Below are positions 1 to 10,023 of a stretch of DNA of 64,000 nt, in pieces (the stretch's first letter is position 1; the number at the start of each line of letters is the position of its first letter). Made by a program: the position numbers and the translations under genes. The notes under the pieces were generated by a model. It was not told the DNA's origin and did not search any database. It saw only the letters and a list, made by a program, of their open reading frames with translations. The stretch is from NCBI GenBank assembly GCA_021787845.1, contig JAJYLH010000007.1, forward strand, positions 1-64,000, given 5' to 3'. Origin of the DNA: Myxococcales bacterium. Lineage in GTDB: Bacteria; Myxococcota; Myxococcia; Myxococcales; JAJYLH01.

Positions 1-122
1 CCGGCCGACGCGCCTTGCATTAGTTTCGCCAGGAGGAGAAACGGTGCGAGGTCAGCCGGGGCGCGGCCGTCGAAAATCGAGTCCTTCTCAGACCTGCCGC
101 GTGCGAGCGATGTCTGTTCCAA
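1..122 (-). CDS. Possible partial hypothetical gene downstream of hsdR
   Basis: An open minus-strand frame runs off the left window edge from a possible TTG start at 122, preceded by GAGGGCAG. The visible translation (about 40 residues) ends in a leucine/alanine-rich stretch and has normal coding character, but it is too short to recognise. It would be the next gene after hsdR in the same direction, 38 bases past its stop. It could equally be part of an unrelated disrupted gene, since the frame is closed just upstream of 122. Confidence 0.25.
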   Translation of the reverse strand, partial: MEQTSLARGRSEKDSIFDGRAPADLAPFLLLAKLMQGASA

Positions 123-160
123 CTGCCCTCAACCCTCATGCCGGAAGTTGAAGTCGTAGT

Positions 161-3100
161 TCACGCCGCCCAGTCCGCGCAGAGCAGCTCCGCCTGCGCG
201 AGCACGGTCTCGGTCGCCTTCTCCTGCTTGTCCGGTGGGTAGCCGTACTTCCTCAATAGCCGCTTCACCAGCGTCCGCAGCTTGGCTCTCACCGTCTCCT
301 TCTGAGTCCAGTCGAGGGTCACGTTCTCCCGGATGGTCTTGGTCAGGTGGCGGGCGATCTGCGCCAGCACCTGGTCCCCCAGGACGGCCACCGCGGAGTC
401 GTTCGTCTCCAGGGCGTCATAGAAGGCGGTCTCATCTTCGGTCAGTCCGAGCTTCTCGCCGCGGGCGGTCGCCTGGCGCATCTCCTTGGCCATCGAGATC
501 AGTTCCTCGATGACCTGCGCGGTGGTGATCGCTCGGCTCTGGTAGCGCCGGATGGTCTGTTCCAGCATCTCAGAGAAGGACTTCGACAGGATGAGGTTCT
601 TCTTGGAGCGCGCGCGCACCTCGTCATTCAGGAGCTTGCGCAAAAGCTCGACCGCGAGGTTCTTGTGCGGCATCGACCGCACTTCGGCCAGGAACTCGTC
701 GGAGAGGATGGAGATGTCCGGCTTCTTCAAGCCGGCCGCGGCGAACACGTCGATGATGCCCTCGCTCGCCACCGCTTCGGAAACGATCTGCCGGATGGCA
801 TGGTCCAGGTCCTCCTCGCTCTTGCCGCGGGCGTCGGCGCTCTTCGTCAGGGCCGCCTTCACCGCCTGGAAGAAGGCGACGTGCTCCCGGATGGCCAGGG
901 CCGCTTCGTCGGGCACCGCCAGCGCGAACGCCTGCCCCAGCTCGACCACCACCTTGACGAAGCGCTCCTTCCCCTCCGGCTGCGCGAGGACGTGCTCCTG
1001 CGCCGCCGGCAACAGCGACAGCCGCTCGGCCGGGGTGCCGCGGAAGAAGGCCGAGTAGTCGAACCCAAAGAAGATGCTCTGGCAGACCTCGTACTTCTCC
1101 AAGAGAACCGCCACCGCCTGCTTCTGGTCGATGGTCGGTGCGCCGCGCCCGTGGCTCTCGGTGTAGGTGACGAGGGCCTGCCGGAGGCTGTCGGCGAGCC
1201 CCAGATAGTCCACCACGAGGCCGCCCGGCTTGTCCTTGAAGACCCGGTTCACCCGGGCGATGGCCTGCATCAGGGTGTGCCCGACCATCGGCTTATCGAG
1301 GTAGAGGGTGTGCAGCGCCGGCGCGTCGAACCCGGTCAGCCACATGTCCCGGACGATGACCACTTTGAAGGGGTCGTCGGCTTTGCGAAAGCGGTTGGCG
1401 AGGTCCTTGAGCCGCCCCTTGCTTCGGATATGCGGCTGCCACGGGAGCGGGTCCGCGGCCGAGCCGGTCATCACTACCTTCATCGTGCCCTTCGCATCAT
1501 CCTCGTCATGCCACCGCGGCCGAAGCTTGCGAATCGCCTCGTACAGCTCGACGCAGATGCGCCGGCTCATGCACACGGCCATCGCCTTACCGTCCATCGC
1601 TCCCAGCCGCTTCTCGAAGTGGTCCACCAGGTCGCGGGCGATGAGGTCGATGCGCTTCTCGGTTCCGACCACCGCTTCGAGCTGCGCCCACTTGGTCTTC
1701 AGAGCGTCGCGCCGGGTGTCCTCCTCGCCCTCGGTGATTTCCTCGAACTCCTCGTCGATGTGCGGCTTCTCTTCGGCTTTGAGGTCCAGCTTGGCGAGTC
1801 GCGACTCGTAGTAGATGCGAACGGTGGCACCGTCATCGACCGCGCGCTGGATGTCGTAGATGGAGATGTAGTCGCCGAAGATGGCTCGGGTGCTCTTGTC
1901 CTCGCGCTCGATGGGCGTTCCGGTAAAGCCGATGAAGCTCGCGTTCGGGAGCGCGTCGTGCAGGTGGTGGGCGAACCCATAGACGATCTCGCCGCCCGAG
2001 AGCTTCGCCTTGAAGCCGTACTGGCTTCGGTGAGCCTCGTCGGCAATGACCACGACGTTGCGCCTCTCGGTCAACGTCGGAAAGCTATCGCCCTTCTCCT
2101 CGGGCAGGAACTTCTGGATGGTGGTGAAGACCACGCCGCCCGACGCGACCGCGAGCAGCTCGCGGAGCTGCGCCCGGCTCTCGGCCTTCACCGGCGTCTG
2201 ACGGAGAAGCTCGTGGCAGCGCGAGAACGTGCCGAAGAGCTGCTCGTCGAGGTCGTTCCGGTCGGTGAGGACGACCAGCGTCGGGTTCTGCATCGCCGGG
2301 TGGAGGATGAGACTGCCGGCGTAGAACAGCATCGTCAGCGACTTCCCCGAGCCCTGCGTATGCCAGACCACTCCTGCCCGGCGGTCGCTCTGCGGGCGGA
2401 CCGAGGCGACGGTCATCTCCACCGCGCGATGGACCGCGTGGAACTGGTGGTAGCCGGCGATCTTCTTCGTGATCTTCCCGTCCTCGTCCTCGAAGACCAC
2501 GAAGTGGCGCACGTAGTCGAGGAAGCGCGCGCGATCGAAGACGCCCTTGATCAGAACTTCGAGCTGTGACAGCGAGGTCGGTGCGAGCTGCTCGTCGTCG
2601 ATCGCTCGCCACGGGAGGAAGCGTTCCTTGCCCGCGCTGAGCGAGCCGAGCCGCGCCTCCAGGCCATCGGAGACGACCAGCACCTCGTTCCAATGGAAGA
2701 GATTGGGGATCTGCTCCCGGTAGGTTTCGAGCTGGTGGAAGGCGCTCCAGATCGTCGTGTCCTCGTCGGCTGCGTTCTTCAGCTCGATGACCGCGAGCGG
2801 CAGCCCGTTGACGAAGACCACGAGATCCGGCCGGCGGCTCTTGTTCCCCTGGACGACGCCGAACTGGTTCACCACCACGAAGTCGTTGTGGCCGGGCTCG
2901 TCGAAGTCGATGAGCTTCACCTGCTCGCCGCGGACCGTGCCGTCGTCGCCGAGGACTTCGACCGTCACCCCATCGACCAGCAGCTTGTGGCAGGTCCGAT
3001 TCGCCAGGATCACCGACGGCGCGCTCGCCTGTCGAGCCTTACGAAAAGCCTCTTCACGAGCGGCTTCTGGTACATCAGCGTTGAGAAGATCGATAGCGGT

Positions 3101-3259
3101 TCGAAGGCGCTGAGGCAGAATCGTTTCATCGAGCGACTCGCGCTCAGCTCCCGGTTCGCCCGGAGCGATGTCGGGACCGTGCAGCGCCGGCCATCCTTGC
3201 CCCGCGAACCAATCGAGCGCGGCGGTCTCGACAACCGATTCGCAGAAAAGTCCCGTCAT
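161..3259 (-). CDS. hsdR: Type I restriction enzyme, R subunit (HsdR)
   Basis: 1032-aa motor and nuclease subunit of a type I restriction-modification complex; it translocates and cleaves unmethylated DNA. An N-terminal PD-(D/E)XK nuclease is visible (Pro-Asp at residue 144, ELK at 159-161). A superfamily 2 helicase follows, with Walker A TQGSGKS near 301-307 and a DEAH box ([13 protein letters not shown]), and then an HsdR-type C-terminal helical region. The frame is open upstream to 3535, but the first 92 codons there are low-complexity and Arg/Ser-rich. I place the start at 3259, where GGCGGAGAG precedes the ATG. It is the last gene of a minus-strand operon that runs hsdM, hsdS, kinase, unknown, hsdR. 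Nothing suggests inactivation. Confidence 0.95.
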   Translation of the reverse strand: MTGLFCESVVETAALDWFAGQGWPALHGPDIAPGEPGAERESLDETILPQRLRTAIDLLNADVPEAAREEAFRKARQASAPSVILANRTCHKLLVDGVTVEVLGDDGTVRGEQVKLIDFDEPGHNDFVVVNQFGVVQGNKSRRPDLVVFVNGLPLAVIELKNAADEDTTIWSAFHQLETYREQIPNLFHWNEVLVVSDGLEARLGSLSAGKERFLPWRAIDDEQLAPTSLSQLEVLIKGVFDRARFLDYVRHFVVFEDEDGKITKKIAGYHQFHAVHRAVEMTVASVRPQSDRRAGVVWHTQGSGKSLTMLFYAGSLILHPAMQNPTLVVLTDRNDLDEQLFGTFSRCHELLRQTPVKAESRAQLRELLAVASGGVVFTTIQKFLPEEKGDSFPTLTERRNVVVIADEAHRSQYGFKAKLSGGEIVYGFAHHLHDALPNASFIGFTGTPIEREDKSTRAIFGDYISIYDIQRAVDDGATVRIYYESRLAKLDLKAEEKPHIDEEFEEITEGEEDTRRDALKTKWAQLEAVVGTEKRIDLIARDLVDHFEKRLGAMDGKAMAVCMSRRICVELYEAIRKLRPRWHDEDDAKGTMKVVMTGSAADPLPWQPHIRSKGRLKDLANRFRKADDPFKVVIVRDMWLTGFDAPALHTLYLDKPMVGHTLMQAIARVNRVFKDKPGGLVVDYLGLADSLRQALVTYTESHGRGAPTIDQKQAVAVLLEKYEVCQSIFFGFDYSAFFRGTPAERLSLLPAAQEHVLAQPEGKERFVKVVVELGQAFALAVPDEAALAIREHVAFFQAVKAALTKSADARGKSEEDLDHAIRQIVSEAVASEGIIDVFAAAGLKKPDISILSDEFLAEVRSMPHKNLAVELLRKLLNDEVRARSKKNLILSKSFSEMLEQTIRRYQSRAITTAQVIEELISMAKEMRQATARGEKLGLTEDETAFYDALETNDSAVAVLGDQVLAQIARHLTKTIRENVTLDWTQKETVRAKLRTLVKRLLRKYGYPPDKQEKATETVLAQAELLCADWAA

Positions 3260-3356
3260 CTCTCTCCGCCCTTCTTCGGGCCCTTTGGCGGGCTCGCGGC
3301 TTGGACCGTCCGGGCGCTTCGCCCAGACACTTCGTTCTCCTCCCCGCTCGTCCGGC

Positions 3357-3992
3357 TCAACGCGACACGACACTCCAGAAGAACTCACTCTCTCGGTATT
3401 GCTCGCCCCAAGCCTGCGACTGCTCCTCCGGCCTAAACCTTGGCATCGGCGCACCCAAGCTCCAAGCGACGGACTCCGCAAATTCCGAGTAACTTTGTTC
3501 GTTAGGATCGACCTCAGCCACAACCTGGCCGTCACGAAGCAGGGGCCGGTCGATCGTCTCGCGCCAATGCGGATCCGCTATCGTTCTCTTGCCCTTGCTG
3601 CCCTCAGCGAGAAACCGGAACGACCAGCTTGCATGGTCCCGGGCTGCCGCCGCATGGGTGAACGCAGGAATCACCAACCTGATGGCGTCAATGACGTTGA
3701 GCGAAGGAGAATGCTCGATGGATAGGAACTCTCCCTGTGTTCCCCACTTCGTGAAGACCTGTCCAGTACCCCGCCAGACGGCATCGCGCGCACGTTCCAG
3801 ATTCGCCCCCGTGAGGTAGGTGCCTACCGCTCTGAACAGGGTTTCGCGAGGAATGGATGGCGCGGCCGTTGGAACAGCCGAGATAACCAGCAGCAATGCG
3901 TTCGAATCTCCGCGGTCGATCACCTCCTTCGCATCCTCAATGCCCTCACGAAACCACCGTTCCGCCCCTGTCTCCTCACGTACCGTGACCAT
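3357..3992 (-). CDS. Unknown protein inside type I RM operon
   Basis: 211-aa protein that I do not recognise. It has a strong ribosome binding site (CGGAGG, six bases before the ATG) and starts 12 bases after the kinase stop codon, so it should be co-translated with it. The composition is that of a soluble globular protein: many charged residues, several Trp, no signal peptide, no membrane segment. There is an alanine-rich helix around residues 110-120 and an acidic, aromatic-rich C-terminal third. Its fixed place between a Ser/Thr kinase and hsdR suggests a partner or substrate of the kinase, or a modulator of the restriction complex. That role is inference from position only. Confidence 0.85.
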   Translation of the reverse strand: MVTVREETGAERWFREGIEDAKEVIDRGDSNALLLVISAVPTAAPSIPRETLFRAVGTYLTGANLERARDAVWRGTGQVFTKWGTQGEFLSIEHSPSLNVIDAIRLVIPAFTHAAAARDHASWSFRFLAEGSKGKRTIADPHWRETIDRPLLRDGQVVAEVDPNEQSYSEFAESVAWSLGAPMPRFRPEEQSQAWGEQYRESEFFWSVVSR

Positions 3993-4004
3993 GATCGACC
4001 TCCG

Positions 4005-5294
4005 TCAAACCGCCGCATCGCGCAGCGCGTCTAGAAACGCCTTCATGTTCGGGAAGCGTGCTTCGGGATTCAGCTCTGTCGCTCTGCGGTAAACTGCGTC
4101 GAAACGTGATCCGTACTTCGACGTGAATCTGGATGGTAGTACCGACGGAGACCCCTCCAAGTCTCCTGTCAGGCAATCGCGGAAGACAACACCGAGTGCG
4201 TAAATATCGGCTCGATGATCAGCTCGTCGGAAATCAGACCACTGCTCTGGAGGGGCGTACCGCGCAGTACCCGCGCCGTGGCCGGTACTTGTTACCGTCG
4301 CCATCTCTGAGCTTTCGATCTTGCAGAGTCCGAAGTCCGAAACACGGACGCTGCCGGAAGCGGTCACGAGAATATTCGCTGGCTTCATGTCGCGATGGAT
4401 CACGCGCTGCGAGTGAGCATAGGCCAACGCGAGACCAGCTTCTTCAACCACCTGGAGGGCGACACTAAGTCGTAGCGCTCCGCGGGAGAGTTCGTCATCA
4501 AGTGATTTCTTGCAGAGTTCCGAGGCGTACCAGTCACGGCCGAAGTCGATGATCGAAAGGATGTTCGTGTGGTGAAGCGTTGACTGTGCGCGGACCTCGC
4601 GGTGGAACCTCTCAAGATACTCTGAATCCTTGTGGTGTGCGGGATCGAGACGTTTGACCGCCACATGCTGTCTCGTTCGCGTGTCGAACGCCTCGTAAAC
4701 GAGCCCCATTCCACCCTTGCCACGTCTCTTGCCAATCTTGAAGCGCTGCTGGCGATCGAACCATTCCCCTCGCGCGTCAGCCGGCTCCGTCGAACGAACC
4801 CTATTGGAAGCGATTGTGGTCGCGTCCGCCGGGACAACGATGGTGTGAGCCAGGAGTGTCTTGGCAGTCGCCGCCTTTGTGGATGTGCCTCCGCCATGAT
4901 GGGAGACACGCTGCGTGCTTCTGCGAGCCCAGTGGGAGGCGAGCAGGTGGCCGAGCTTGCGCGGATTCCCGTTGCCGAAGATCAGAAGGTCCACAATCCG
5001 CGGGTCGCTCGCCCTGATCGTAATGAATCCCTCGGAGACGAGTTGCTCGAAAACCTCCTGGACTCTTGGCTTGGCTGTTTCCACGGCGAGGTCGAACACC
5101 ACCCCCACTGCCATTCCGCGAGTCGTCGTGTTGGCGACGATGGACTGCCACATCTCGTCGTAGTTCCCTTTCGGAACACGGAAATGAAAACGATCCTGAA
5201 TCCAGTGCTGCTTGTCCTCCTTCGTTCCCGCCGCCAGTTCCAAGAGGCGTGGCATGTCGGCCTCAACGGCCGCAGCTTCACTCGCGTTGATCAT
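4005..5294 (-). CDS. Ser/Thr protein kinase embedded in type I RM operon
   Basis: 429-aa cytosolic Hanks-type kinase. Residues about 1-180 form an unrecognised N-terminal domain. The kinase domain follows, with glycine loop GKGGMG (192-197), catalytic Lys214 (VAVKRL), HRDMKPAN loop (300-307), DFG (320-322) and a YAPPE motif (346-350), so all catalytic residues are present. There is no membrane anchor or PASTA repeat, unlike typical signalling kinases. The ATG follows GAGGGACCTACC. The gene overlaps the hsdS 3' end by 17 bases and is followed 12 bases later by an unknown gene, so it is an integral part of the hsd operon. Kinases occur in some defence systems (for example PglW of BREX), but this arrangement is unfamiliar to me. 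Its target is unknown. Confidence 0.92.
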   Translation of the reverse strand: MINASEAAAVEADMPRLLELAAGTKEDKQHWIQDRFHFRVPKGNYDEMWQSIVANTTTRGMAVGVVFDLAVETAKPRVQEVFEQLVSEGFITIRASDPRIVDLLIFGNGNPRKLGHLLASHWARRSTQRVSHHGGGTSTKAATAKTLLAHTIVVPADATTIASNRVRSTEPADARGEWFDRQQRFKIGKRRGKGGMGLVYEAFDTRTRQHVAVKRLDPAHHKDSEYLERFHREVRAQSTLHHTNILSIIDFGRDWYASELCKKSLDDELSRGALRLSVALQVVEEAGLALAYAHSQRVIHRDMKPANILVTASGSVRVSDFGLCKIESSEMATVTSTGHGAGTARYAPPEQWSDFRRADHRADIYALGVVFRDCLTGDLEGSPSVLPSRFTSKYGSRFDAVYRRATELNPEARFPNMKAFLDALRDAAV

Positions 5295-6606
5295 GGTAGG
5301 TCCCTCTGCATGGTGATCTTAAGCGCCGGACCGCGAGGTCCTCGACGCGAATCTCCCCGGACATCAGCTTTGGAAGCATGAGGTCTCGAAGACCGGCGAG
5401 AGTCCGAATCTCGCGCTCGCTCGCGACGATTCGCTGATGGAGTGGCGCGACCGCGGAGTCGAAGACCTGAAGGAGTTCCGCCGACGGCATAAAGACCGGC
5501 ATCGGCCGGAAGTTACGCTTACTGATTTCGGGGAAGGTGGTGCCGCTCGCCCGTTGCTCGATTTCGCTCATGTTGGCCCGACACCACTGGAGCATGAAGT
5601 AGTTCGAAACCTTCTCCTTACAGACCATCGCAATGAAGCCTTGATTGACTGCTACCGGCACCTCGGAAATCGCCAGATACCCGATCGGAGCGCGCGAAGA
5701 GAGCAGCAATACGCCGGCCGGAAGGAGACCAGACGAGATGTTCGCGAGGCCAGCGTCGGTGATGCGCCGCTCAGTGTCGAGCAGCACCGGCGTCGATAGG
5801 CGCGATAGGTCCTTCGGCGTCGCCCAGCAATGGTGGCCGCCCGTCCAGAAGTCCGGACGCTCCGTGCTGGGCGTTGCACCGCCGACGACTTCGACCAGTT
5901 CACCAACGGGCTCTCCGGTCCACCCCTTCGGCAGCTCGCCCTCGAACTCCGACGGGAAGAGCGCGGCGGTCTCGGCGTCCATGCCGGCCGGCTGGCGACC
6001 CTCGGCCTTCGCTCGCACCGGGTCGAAGTCGATGAACCAGGACTTGAAGAGCGCCCGCGCCATCGCCTCCAGCGTCTCGTTCATCCGGCGGTTGAGGTCT
6101 ATCTTGTCATCGAGCGCGCCGAGCACCGCGGCGATGGCGCGCTGCTCGGGCAGTGGAGGAACCCTCACGCGGAGCTCAGCAATGGTTCCGAAATTCAGGT
6201 ATGGGAGAGCAGTGCCTGATGCGATCTCCCTCAAACGAAGGCTTGACAGTAAATAGAACAGGAATCGGTCATCGGTCTCGCTCCGAGCCTGCGCCGACAT
6301 CATGTTATTATCGACGACCGTTTCGCGAAGAAGAAACCGGCGGCGTTCCTGGGTTAGTGCCTCACCTATCTTCGCAAATACCGTCGCACCCCGAGGATGG
6401 ATTATCGCCCGAAGTTCCTCCACGTCGGTTTCATCGACCCAGTTGTTTGCCGATCGGATGTAGTAGCCGTTCTCGGGCAGATTCATGTCGCTCACCTTGA
6501 TAAAAGGGTAGCGACCAGACGACTTCCCCTGAAGGTGAGGTTTGAAGACCGATCCCCCGCGGAGACTGGCAATATCACCGAGCCGTGTCTCGCGCCAGGG
6601 GGTCAC
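5278..6606 (-). CDS. hsdS: Type I restriction specificity subunit (HsdS)
   Basis: 442-aa DNA-recognition subunit of the type I complex. It has the usual two halves. TRD1 starts at the N-terminus ([15 protein letters not shown]) and is followed by a conserved spacer helix ([20 protein letters not shown]). TRD2 begins around residue 230 ([19 protein letters not shown]) and ends in the second spacer helix near [16 protein letters not shown]. Each half contributes one part of a bipartite target site. The start overlaps the hsdM stop as ATGA and the 3' end overlaps the kinase start. The target sequence cannot be read from the protein. Confidence 0.94.
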   Translation of the reverse strand: MTPWRETRLGDIASLRGGSVFKPHLQGKSSGRYPFIKVSDMNLPENGYYIRSANNWVDETDVEELRAIIHPRGATVFAKIGEALTQERRRFLLRETVVDNNMMSAQARSETDDRFLFYLLSSLRLREIASGTALPYLNFGTIAELRVRVPPLPEQRAIAAVLGALDDKIDLNRRMNETLEAMARALFKSWFIDFDPVRAKAEGRQPAGMDAETAALFPSEFEGELPKGWTGEPVGELVEVVGGATPSTERPDFWTGGHHCWATPKDLSRLSTPVLLDTERRITDAGLANISSGLLPAGVLLLSSRAPIGYLAISEVPVAVNQGFIAMVCKEKVSNYFMLQWCRANMSEIEQRASGTTFPEISKRNFRPMPVFMPSAELLQVFDSAVAPLHQRIVASEREIRTLAGLRDLMLPKLMSGEIRVEDLAVRRLRSPCRGTYHDQRE

Positions 6607-8396
6607 TTGAAGCTCTCCAAGTGTTCGCGGATCGCCGCCGTCAGTCGATCCCCTTCCGCGAACTGCTCCTCCAGCTTCGCTACGAGCCGCTTCATCTTTT
6701 CGTCGAACGGCTCGTCGTCCTCCTCTACGTCTTCGGCGCCGACATAGCGGCCCGGGGTGAGCACGTAGGTGTGCCCGGCGATCTCCTCCTTGGTGGCGCT
6801 CTTGGCGAAGCCCGCCACGTCGTCGTACTTCCCAGCGTCCTGGTCACCGCGCCAGGCGTGGTAGGTCTTCGCAATCCTCTCTACGTCCTCCTCGGTCAGC
6901 TCGCGCTGAGTCCGATCGATCATCCGGCCCATCTTCCGGGCGTCGATGAAGAGCACCTGGCCGCGGCGATCGCGGAAGCGGCCCTTCTTCCGGTCGCGGG
7001 CGAGAAACCAGAGGCAGGCGGGAATCTGCGTCGAGTAGAAGAGCTGCCCGGGCAGGGCGACCATGCAGTCCACGAGGTCGGCCTCGACGAGGGCCTTACG
7101 GATTTCGCCCTCCCCGGACTGCTGGGAGGACATTGAGCCGTTCGCCAGGACGAAGCCGGCCTGGCCCGCGGGCGCGAGGTGGTGGATGAAGTGCTGGACC
7201 CAGGCGAAGTTCGCGTTGCCGGTGGGCGGGGTGCCGTATTTCCAGCGCACGTCCTCCCTGAGCCGCTCCCCGCCCCAATCGCTCACGTTGAACGGCGGGT
7301 TCGCGAGGACGTAGTCCGCCCGGAGGTCCTTGTGCAGGTCGTGGTGGAGGGTGTCGCCCTGCTGGGGCCCCAGGTTCCCCTCGATGCCGCGCAGCGCGAG
7401 GTTCATCTTGGCGAGCCGCCAGGTGGTCGGGTTCGACTCCTGCCCGTAGATGGAGATGTCGCCGACGCGCCCGCCGTGGGCCTCGACGAACTTCTCGCTC
7501 TGCACGAACATCCCGCCCGAGCCGCAGCAAGGGTCGTAGACCCGGCCCTTGTACGGGGCGAGCATTGCGACGAGGAGCTGGACCACGCTCTTCGGGGTGT
7601 AGAACTGCCCGCCCTTGCGGCCTTCGGCGAGCGCGAACTCCGAGAGGAAATACTCGTAGACCCGGCCGAGGATGTCCTTGGAGCGGCTCGCCTCGTCGCC
7701 CAGGGTGATGGTCCCGATGAGGTCGAGCAGCTCCCCAAGCCGCTGCTTGTCGAGCGCTGGCCGCGCGTATTCTTTCGGCAGGACTCCCTTGAGCGAAGGG
7801 TTGTCCCGCTCGATGGCGACCATCGCGTCGTCGATGAGCTTCCCGATGGTGGGCTGCTTCGCCTGCGCCGCGAGGTGCGACCAGCGCGCTTCCTTCGGCA
7901 CCCAGAAGATGCTCGCGCCGCGGTATTCGTCCCGGTCCTCCGGGTCGGCGCCGTCGGCGCGCTCCAGCTCAAGCTGCCGGTGCCGCTCCTCGAAAGCGTC
8001 GCTGATGTACTTGAGGAAGATGAGCCCGAGGACGACGTGCTTGTATTCCGCGGCATCCATGTTCGAGCGGAGCTTGTCCGCCGCGAGCCACAGCTTCTTC
8101 TCGAACCCCAGGTCGCCGCTGCCGTTCGCCTTCTCGGCTTTCGCTGGCCGTGGACCACCGCGAGTCGTCGGCGAAGGAGACGCTTCGGAATCCGACGCCG
8201 TGGAACGCGCGAGCCCCGACGCATTGCGGCCGAGTATCTTCTCCAGCACCGCTATCGTCTCTCGGGAGGGCTCAAGCTTGCCGGTTTCCCACTGGCTTAC
8301 CGTATTCTGCGACGCGCCGACCTTCGCGCCCAGCTCGCCCTGCGAGAGCCCTCTCGCCTTGCGTGCCTTCCGAAGCCACGCCGCGGACCACGCCAT
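6603..8396 (-). CDS. hsdM: Type I DNA methyltransferase (HsdM) with N-terminal HTH
   Basis: 597-aa N6-adenine methyltransferase subunit. The methyltransferase has AdoMet motif I ([10 protein letters not shown]) and catalytic motif IV ([11 protein letters not shown]), preceded by the usual HsdM N-terminal helical domain (from about residue 105). Unusually, the protein begins with a Cro/XRE helix-turn-helix ([23 protein letters not shown] region), joined by a Ser/Pro/Lys-rich linker. The frame extends to a GTG at 8423, but the ATG at 8396 has a good GAGGGG site. It is the first gene of the hsd operon, so the fused HTH may let the enzyme regulate its own promoter. That is inference from known XRE controller proteins of RM systems. 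Confidence 0.93.
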   Translation of the reverse strand: MAWSAAWLRKARKARGLSQGELGAKVGASQNTVSQWETGKLEPSRETIAVLEKILGRNASGLARSTASDSEASPSPTTRGGPRPAKAEKANGSGDLGFEKKLWLAADKLRSNMDAAEYKHVVLGLIFLKYISDAFEERHRQLELERADGADPEDRDEYRGASIFWVPKEARWSHLAAQAKQPTIGKLIDDAMVAIERDNPSLKGVLPKEYARPALDKQRLGELLDLIGTITLGDEASRSKDILGRVYEYFLSEFALAEGRKGGQFYTPKSVVQLLVAMLAPYKGRVYDPCCGSGGMFVQSEKFVEAHGGRVGDISIYGQESNPTTWRLAKMNLALRGIEGNLGPQQGDTLHHDLHKDLRADYVLANPPFNVSDWGGERLREDVRWKYGTPPTGNANFAWVQHFIHHLAPAGQAGFVLANGSMSSQQSGEGEIRKALVEADLVDCMVALPGQLFYSTQIPACLWFLARDRKKGRFRDRRGQVLFIDARKMGRMIDRTQRELTEEDVERIAKTYHAWRGDQDAGKYDDVAGFAKSATKEEIAGHTYVLTPGRYVGAEDVEEDDEPFDEKMKRLVAKLEEQFAEGDRLTAAIREHLESFK

Positions 8397-8692
8397 CCTC
8401 GTTCCCCTCACGCTCGCTCGCACACGAGCATCCGACCCGTTTTCGCAAACGGCCCTAGGGCTGTTCTACCGCAAACGTGCGCGCAAGCAAGCGGAAGCGG
8501 CGGCAGGGCACCTGGGCGTTTAGATCGTCCGACCCGGGGACGTTTCGCCGTCCCGTCCTTCTTTGTGGACGTTTCTCATCCCGGACATCGGCCGGCTGCC
8601 GAGGAATCGAAGCTGCATGTCTTCCTGAAGCGCTTCGGGTGGACCTTTCCCGCAAACTGGCCCTGCGACGCGAGAGGCGCCAAGCGAGGGCG

Positions 8693-8734
8693 ATGACCTC
8701 CCCCCCCTTGGAAAATCGAGGGGGGGAGGGGTCA
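8693..8734. repeat. C-tract/G-tract hairpin
   Basis: An imperfect inverted repeat with ATGACC-TCCCCCCCC on the left and GGGGGGAGGGGTCAT on the right, around an A-rich loop (GGAAAATC). Neither side is followed by a T-run, so it is not a classic intrinsic terminator. The G-run could also form other structures. Confidence 0.5.
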
Positions 8735-8780
8735 TATGCGTTAATCCAAAGCTTGCCTCTTCAACGCGACCCTTTCTGAA

Positions 8781-8914
8781 ACCGTTCGTCCTGAGCGAGC
8801 CGGACGGTTCTTTCGTCCGGCGGAGTCGAAGGACGGCGCTGCTGCTCTCCATCACCGTTGTCCTTCGACTCCGGTCGCGCAAAGAGCGCGCGACCTACGC
8901 TCAGGACGAACGGT
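8781..8914. repeat. REP-like palindrome (CGTCCTGAGC...GTCGAAGGAC type)
   Basis: Outer arms ACCGTTCGTCCTGAGCG (8781-8797) and its reverse complement at 8898-8914 enclose inner arms GAGTCGAAGGAC and GTCCTTCGACTC. The whole forms a large cruciform-capable element. The core matches a repetitive extragenic palindrome type that is common in many environmental bacteria. Related but degenerate copies are at 24389, 40579 and 56237. Confidence 0.75.
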
Positions 8915-9038
8915 ATTTGCAACAGCCGTCCGGGAACCCAAGGCTAAGGTTAACACCTATGGGGGGAGGGGTCCGGCACTGAGCCCGCCACGTGCCGGCC
9001 CCGCGCACCTTGCCGAACCGCTCTCGCGGGCCGTTGCT

Positions 9039-9447
9039 GTGAGCCCCACCCTCGCCACGACGCGCGCCCGAAGCGCGCCCCCGAGCGTCACCCGCTCCCC
9101 GCCCGCCGCGGCGCCCACGATCACGCGCCTGGTAGCCGCGCTCCAGAGGTCCGAGGCGGCCGGCGAGAGCGAGAGGCGTGTCCGCGCCACAGCCGAGGCG
9201 AACGCTCAACAGGCGGTCTCGCAGCGTGACACCGAGCGGGCCGCTCACCAACGGACGAAGGCGGCCTTGGACAAGGCGCAAGTTGTAGTGGCACGACTCG
9301 CCTCTGAGCTGAACAAGGCGCAAGCGGAACCGTCGCGGGCGTCGGCGGAAATAGCCAAGTGTCGTCGCTGAACGTGACGAGCTCCGGGCCAAGCAGGAAA
9401 CGTCTTCCGCGCCTCCCTCCAAGGCGGAGGCTAGCGGGTCCGGTTGA
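9039..9447 (+). pseudogene. Frameshifted coiled-coil small protein gene
   Basis: From a GTG at 9039 the frame encodes a Pro/Ser-rich N-terminus, then a helical Ala/Glu/Arg/Lys/Gln-rich stretch with heptad character, and stops at 9369. In the +1 frame the same composition continues without a break across the stop (VVAERDELRAKQE) to a stop at 9445-9447. This points to a one-base shift near 9360 in what was a roughly 135-aa coiled-coil protein. It could be a real mutation or a sequencing error. Function is unknown, and the start is uncertain because no clear ribosome binding site is present. Confidence 0.4.
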
Positions 9448-9601
9448 CAGGCCGCGCGCCCGGTGTTAGGCGTGCCCTTGAGAGCCGCCCGTCGTGACGG
9501 CGGAGGACAAACCAAATCGAGTCAAGCTGATCCACACGGGTGTTGATGTCTTCCCTGAAAGTTGACCTTAACCTTCTGTCCTTCGGGGCACGGAGTGATC
9601 C

Positions 9602-9889
9602 ATGGGAAACAACAGGAACGACGTTCACCTGCCGTCGTGGTTCAACTACAACCTCGCCGGCAAGAAGTACTGGGAAGCGGGCCATCACTTGCACATCCAC
9701 GCGCTCTCCCTTCTCGACGACGAGATCGAGGGGCTCTTGGATGAGGCGTCGAATCGTCTCGACGAGATCGCGGACGCGAAAGACGCGAAAGAGTGGCTCG
9801 ACAAGTATTTCCCGAATTTCGTGAAGGCTGTTCCGGAGGATGATCGTGATGCCTTCGTCGACGGCTTTCTCGGTCTCACCGACGAATAG
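9602..9889 (+). CDS. Small acidic hypothetical protein
   Basis: 95-aa protein with an ATG eight bases after GGAG. It is strongly acidic (many Asp/Glu), predicted mostly helical, with a His-rich patch (GHHLHIHAL) near residue 27 and a C-terminal segment rich in Asp (PEDDRDAFVDGF). There is no signal peptide or membrane segment. It stands alone between the hsd operon and the Rad52 operon and I do not recognise the family. Length, start and codon use support a real gene. Confidence 0.7.
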   Translation: MGNNRNDVHLPSWFNYNLAGKKYWEAGHHLHIHALSLLDDEIEGLLDEASNRLDEIADAKDAKEWLDKYFPNFVKAVPEDDRDAFVDGFLGLTDE

Positions 9890-9975
9890 CTGTAGCGCCT
9901 GAATTGACCGGGCGGCTCTCGCCCCTGTCTGCTTGCAAGTTCTCTCGAACCAAACCCTGCTGTCGATGCGCGTGA

Positions 9976-9995
9976 ATGCTAAAGAGCATTAGCAT
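9976..9995. terminator. Perfect 7-bp hairpin between convergent genes
   Basis: ATGCTAA and TTAGCAT separated by a six-base loop, located between the plus-strand gene ending at 9889 and the minus-strand operon ending at 10024. There is no T-run, so a terminator role is suggested only by position. Confidence 0.35.
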
Positions 9996-10023
9996 CGGTT
10001 CTACCCGACGCTGACGCTCTTGG

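Larger units (their letters stand above)
8397..9038. other. Long gene-free stretch upstream of hsdM
   Basis: About 640 bases with no convincing gene. The part next to hsdM should contain the operon promoter, but no clear -35/-10 pair stands out. It also holds a C-tract/G-tract hairpin (8693-8734) and a 134-bp REP-like palindrome (8781-8914). Open frames here on both strands are low-complexity and have no ribosome binding sites. Confidence 0.5.

Noticed and set aside
3260-3535. N-terminal extension of hsdR (92 codons)
   Set aside because: Low-complexity Arg/Ser-rich sequence that overlaps the preceding gene's 3' end; the internal ATG at 3259 has a good ribosome site and the standard HsdR N-terminus.
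8693-8734. Rho-independent terminator
   Set aside because: The hairpin lacks a T-run on either strand.
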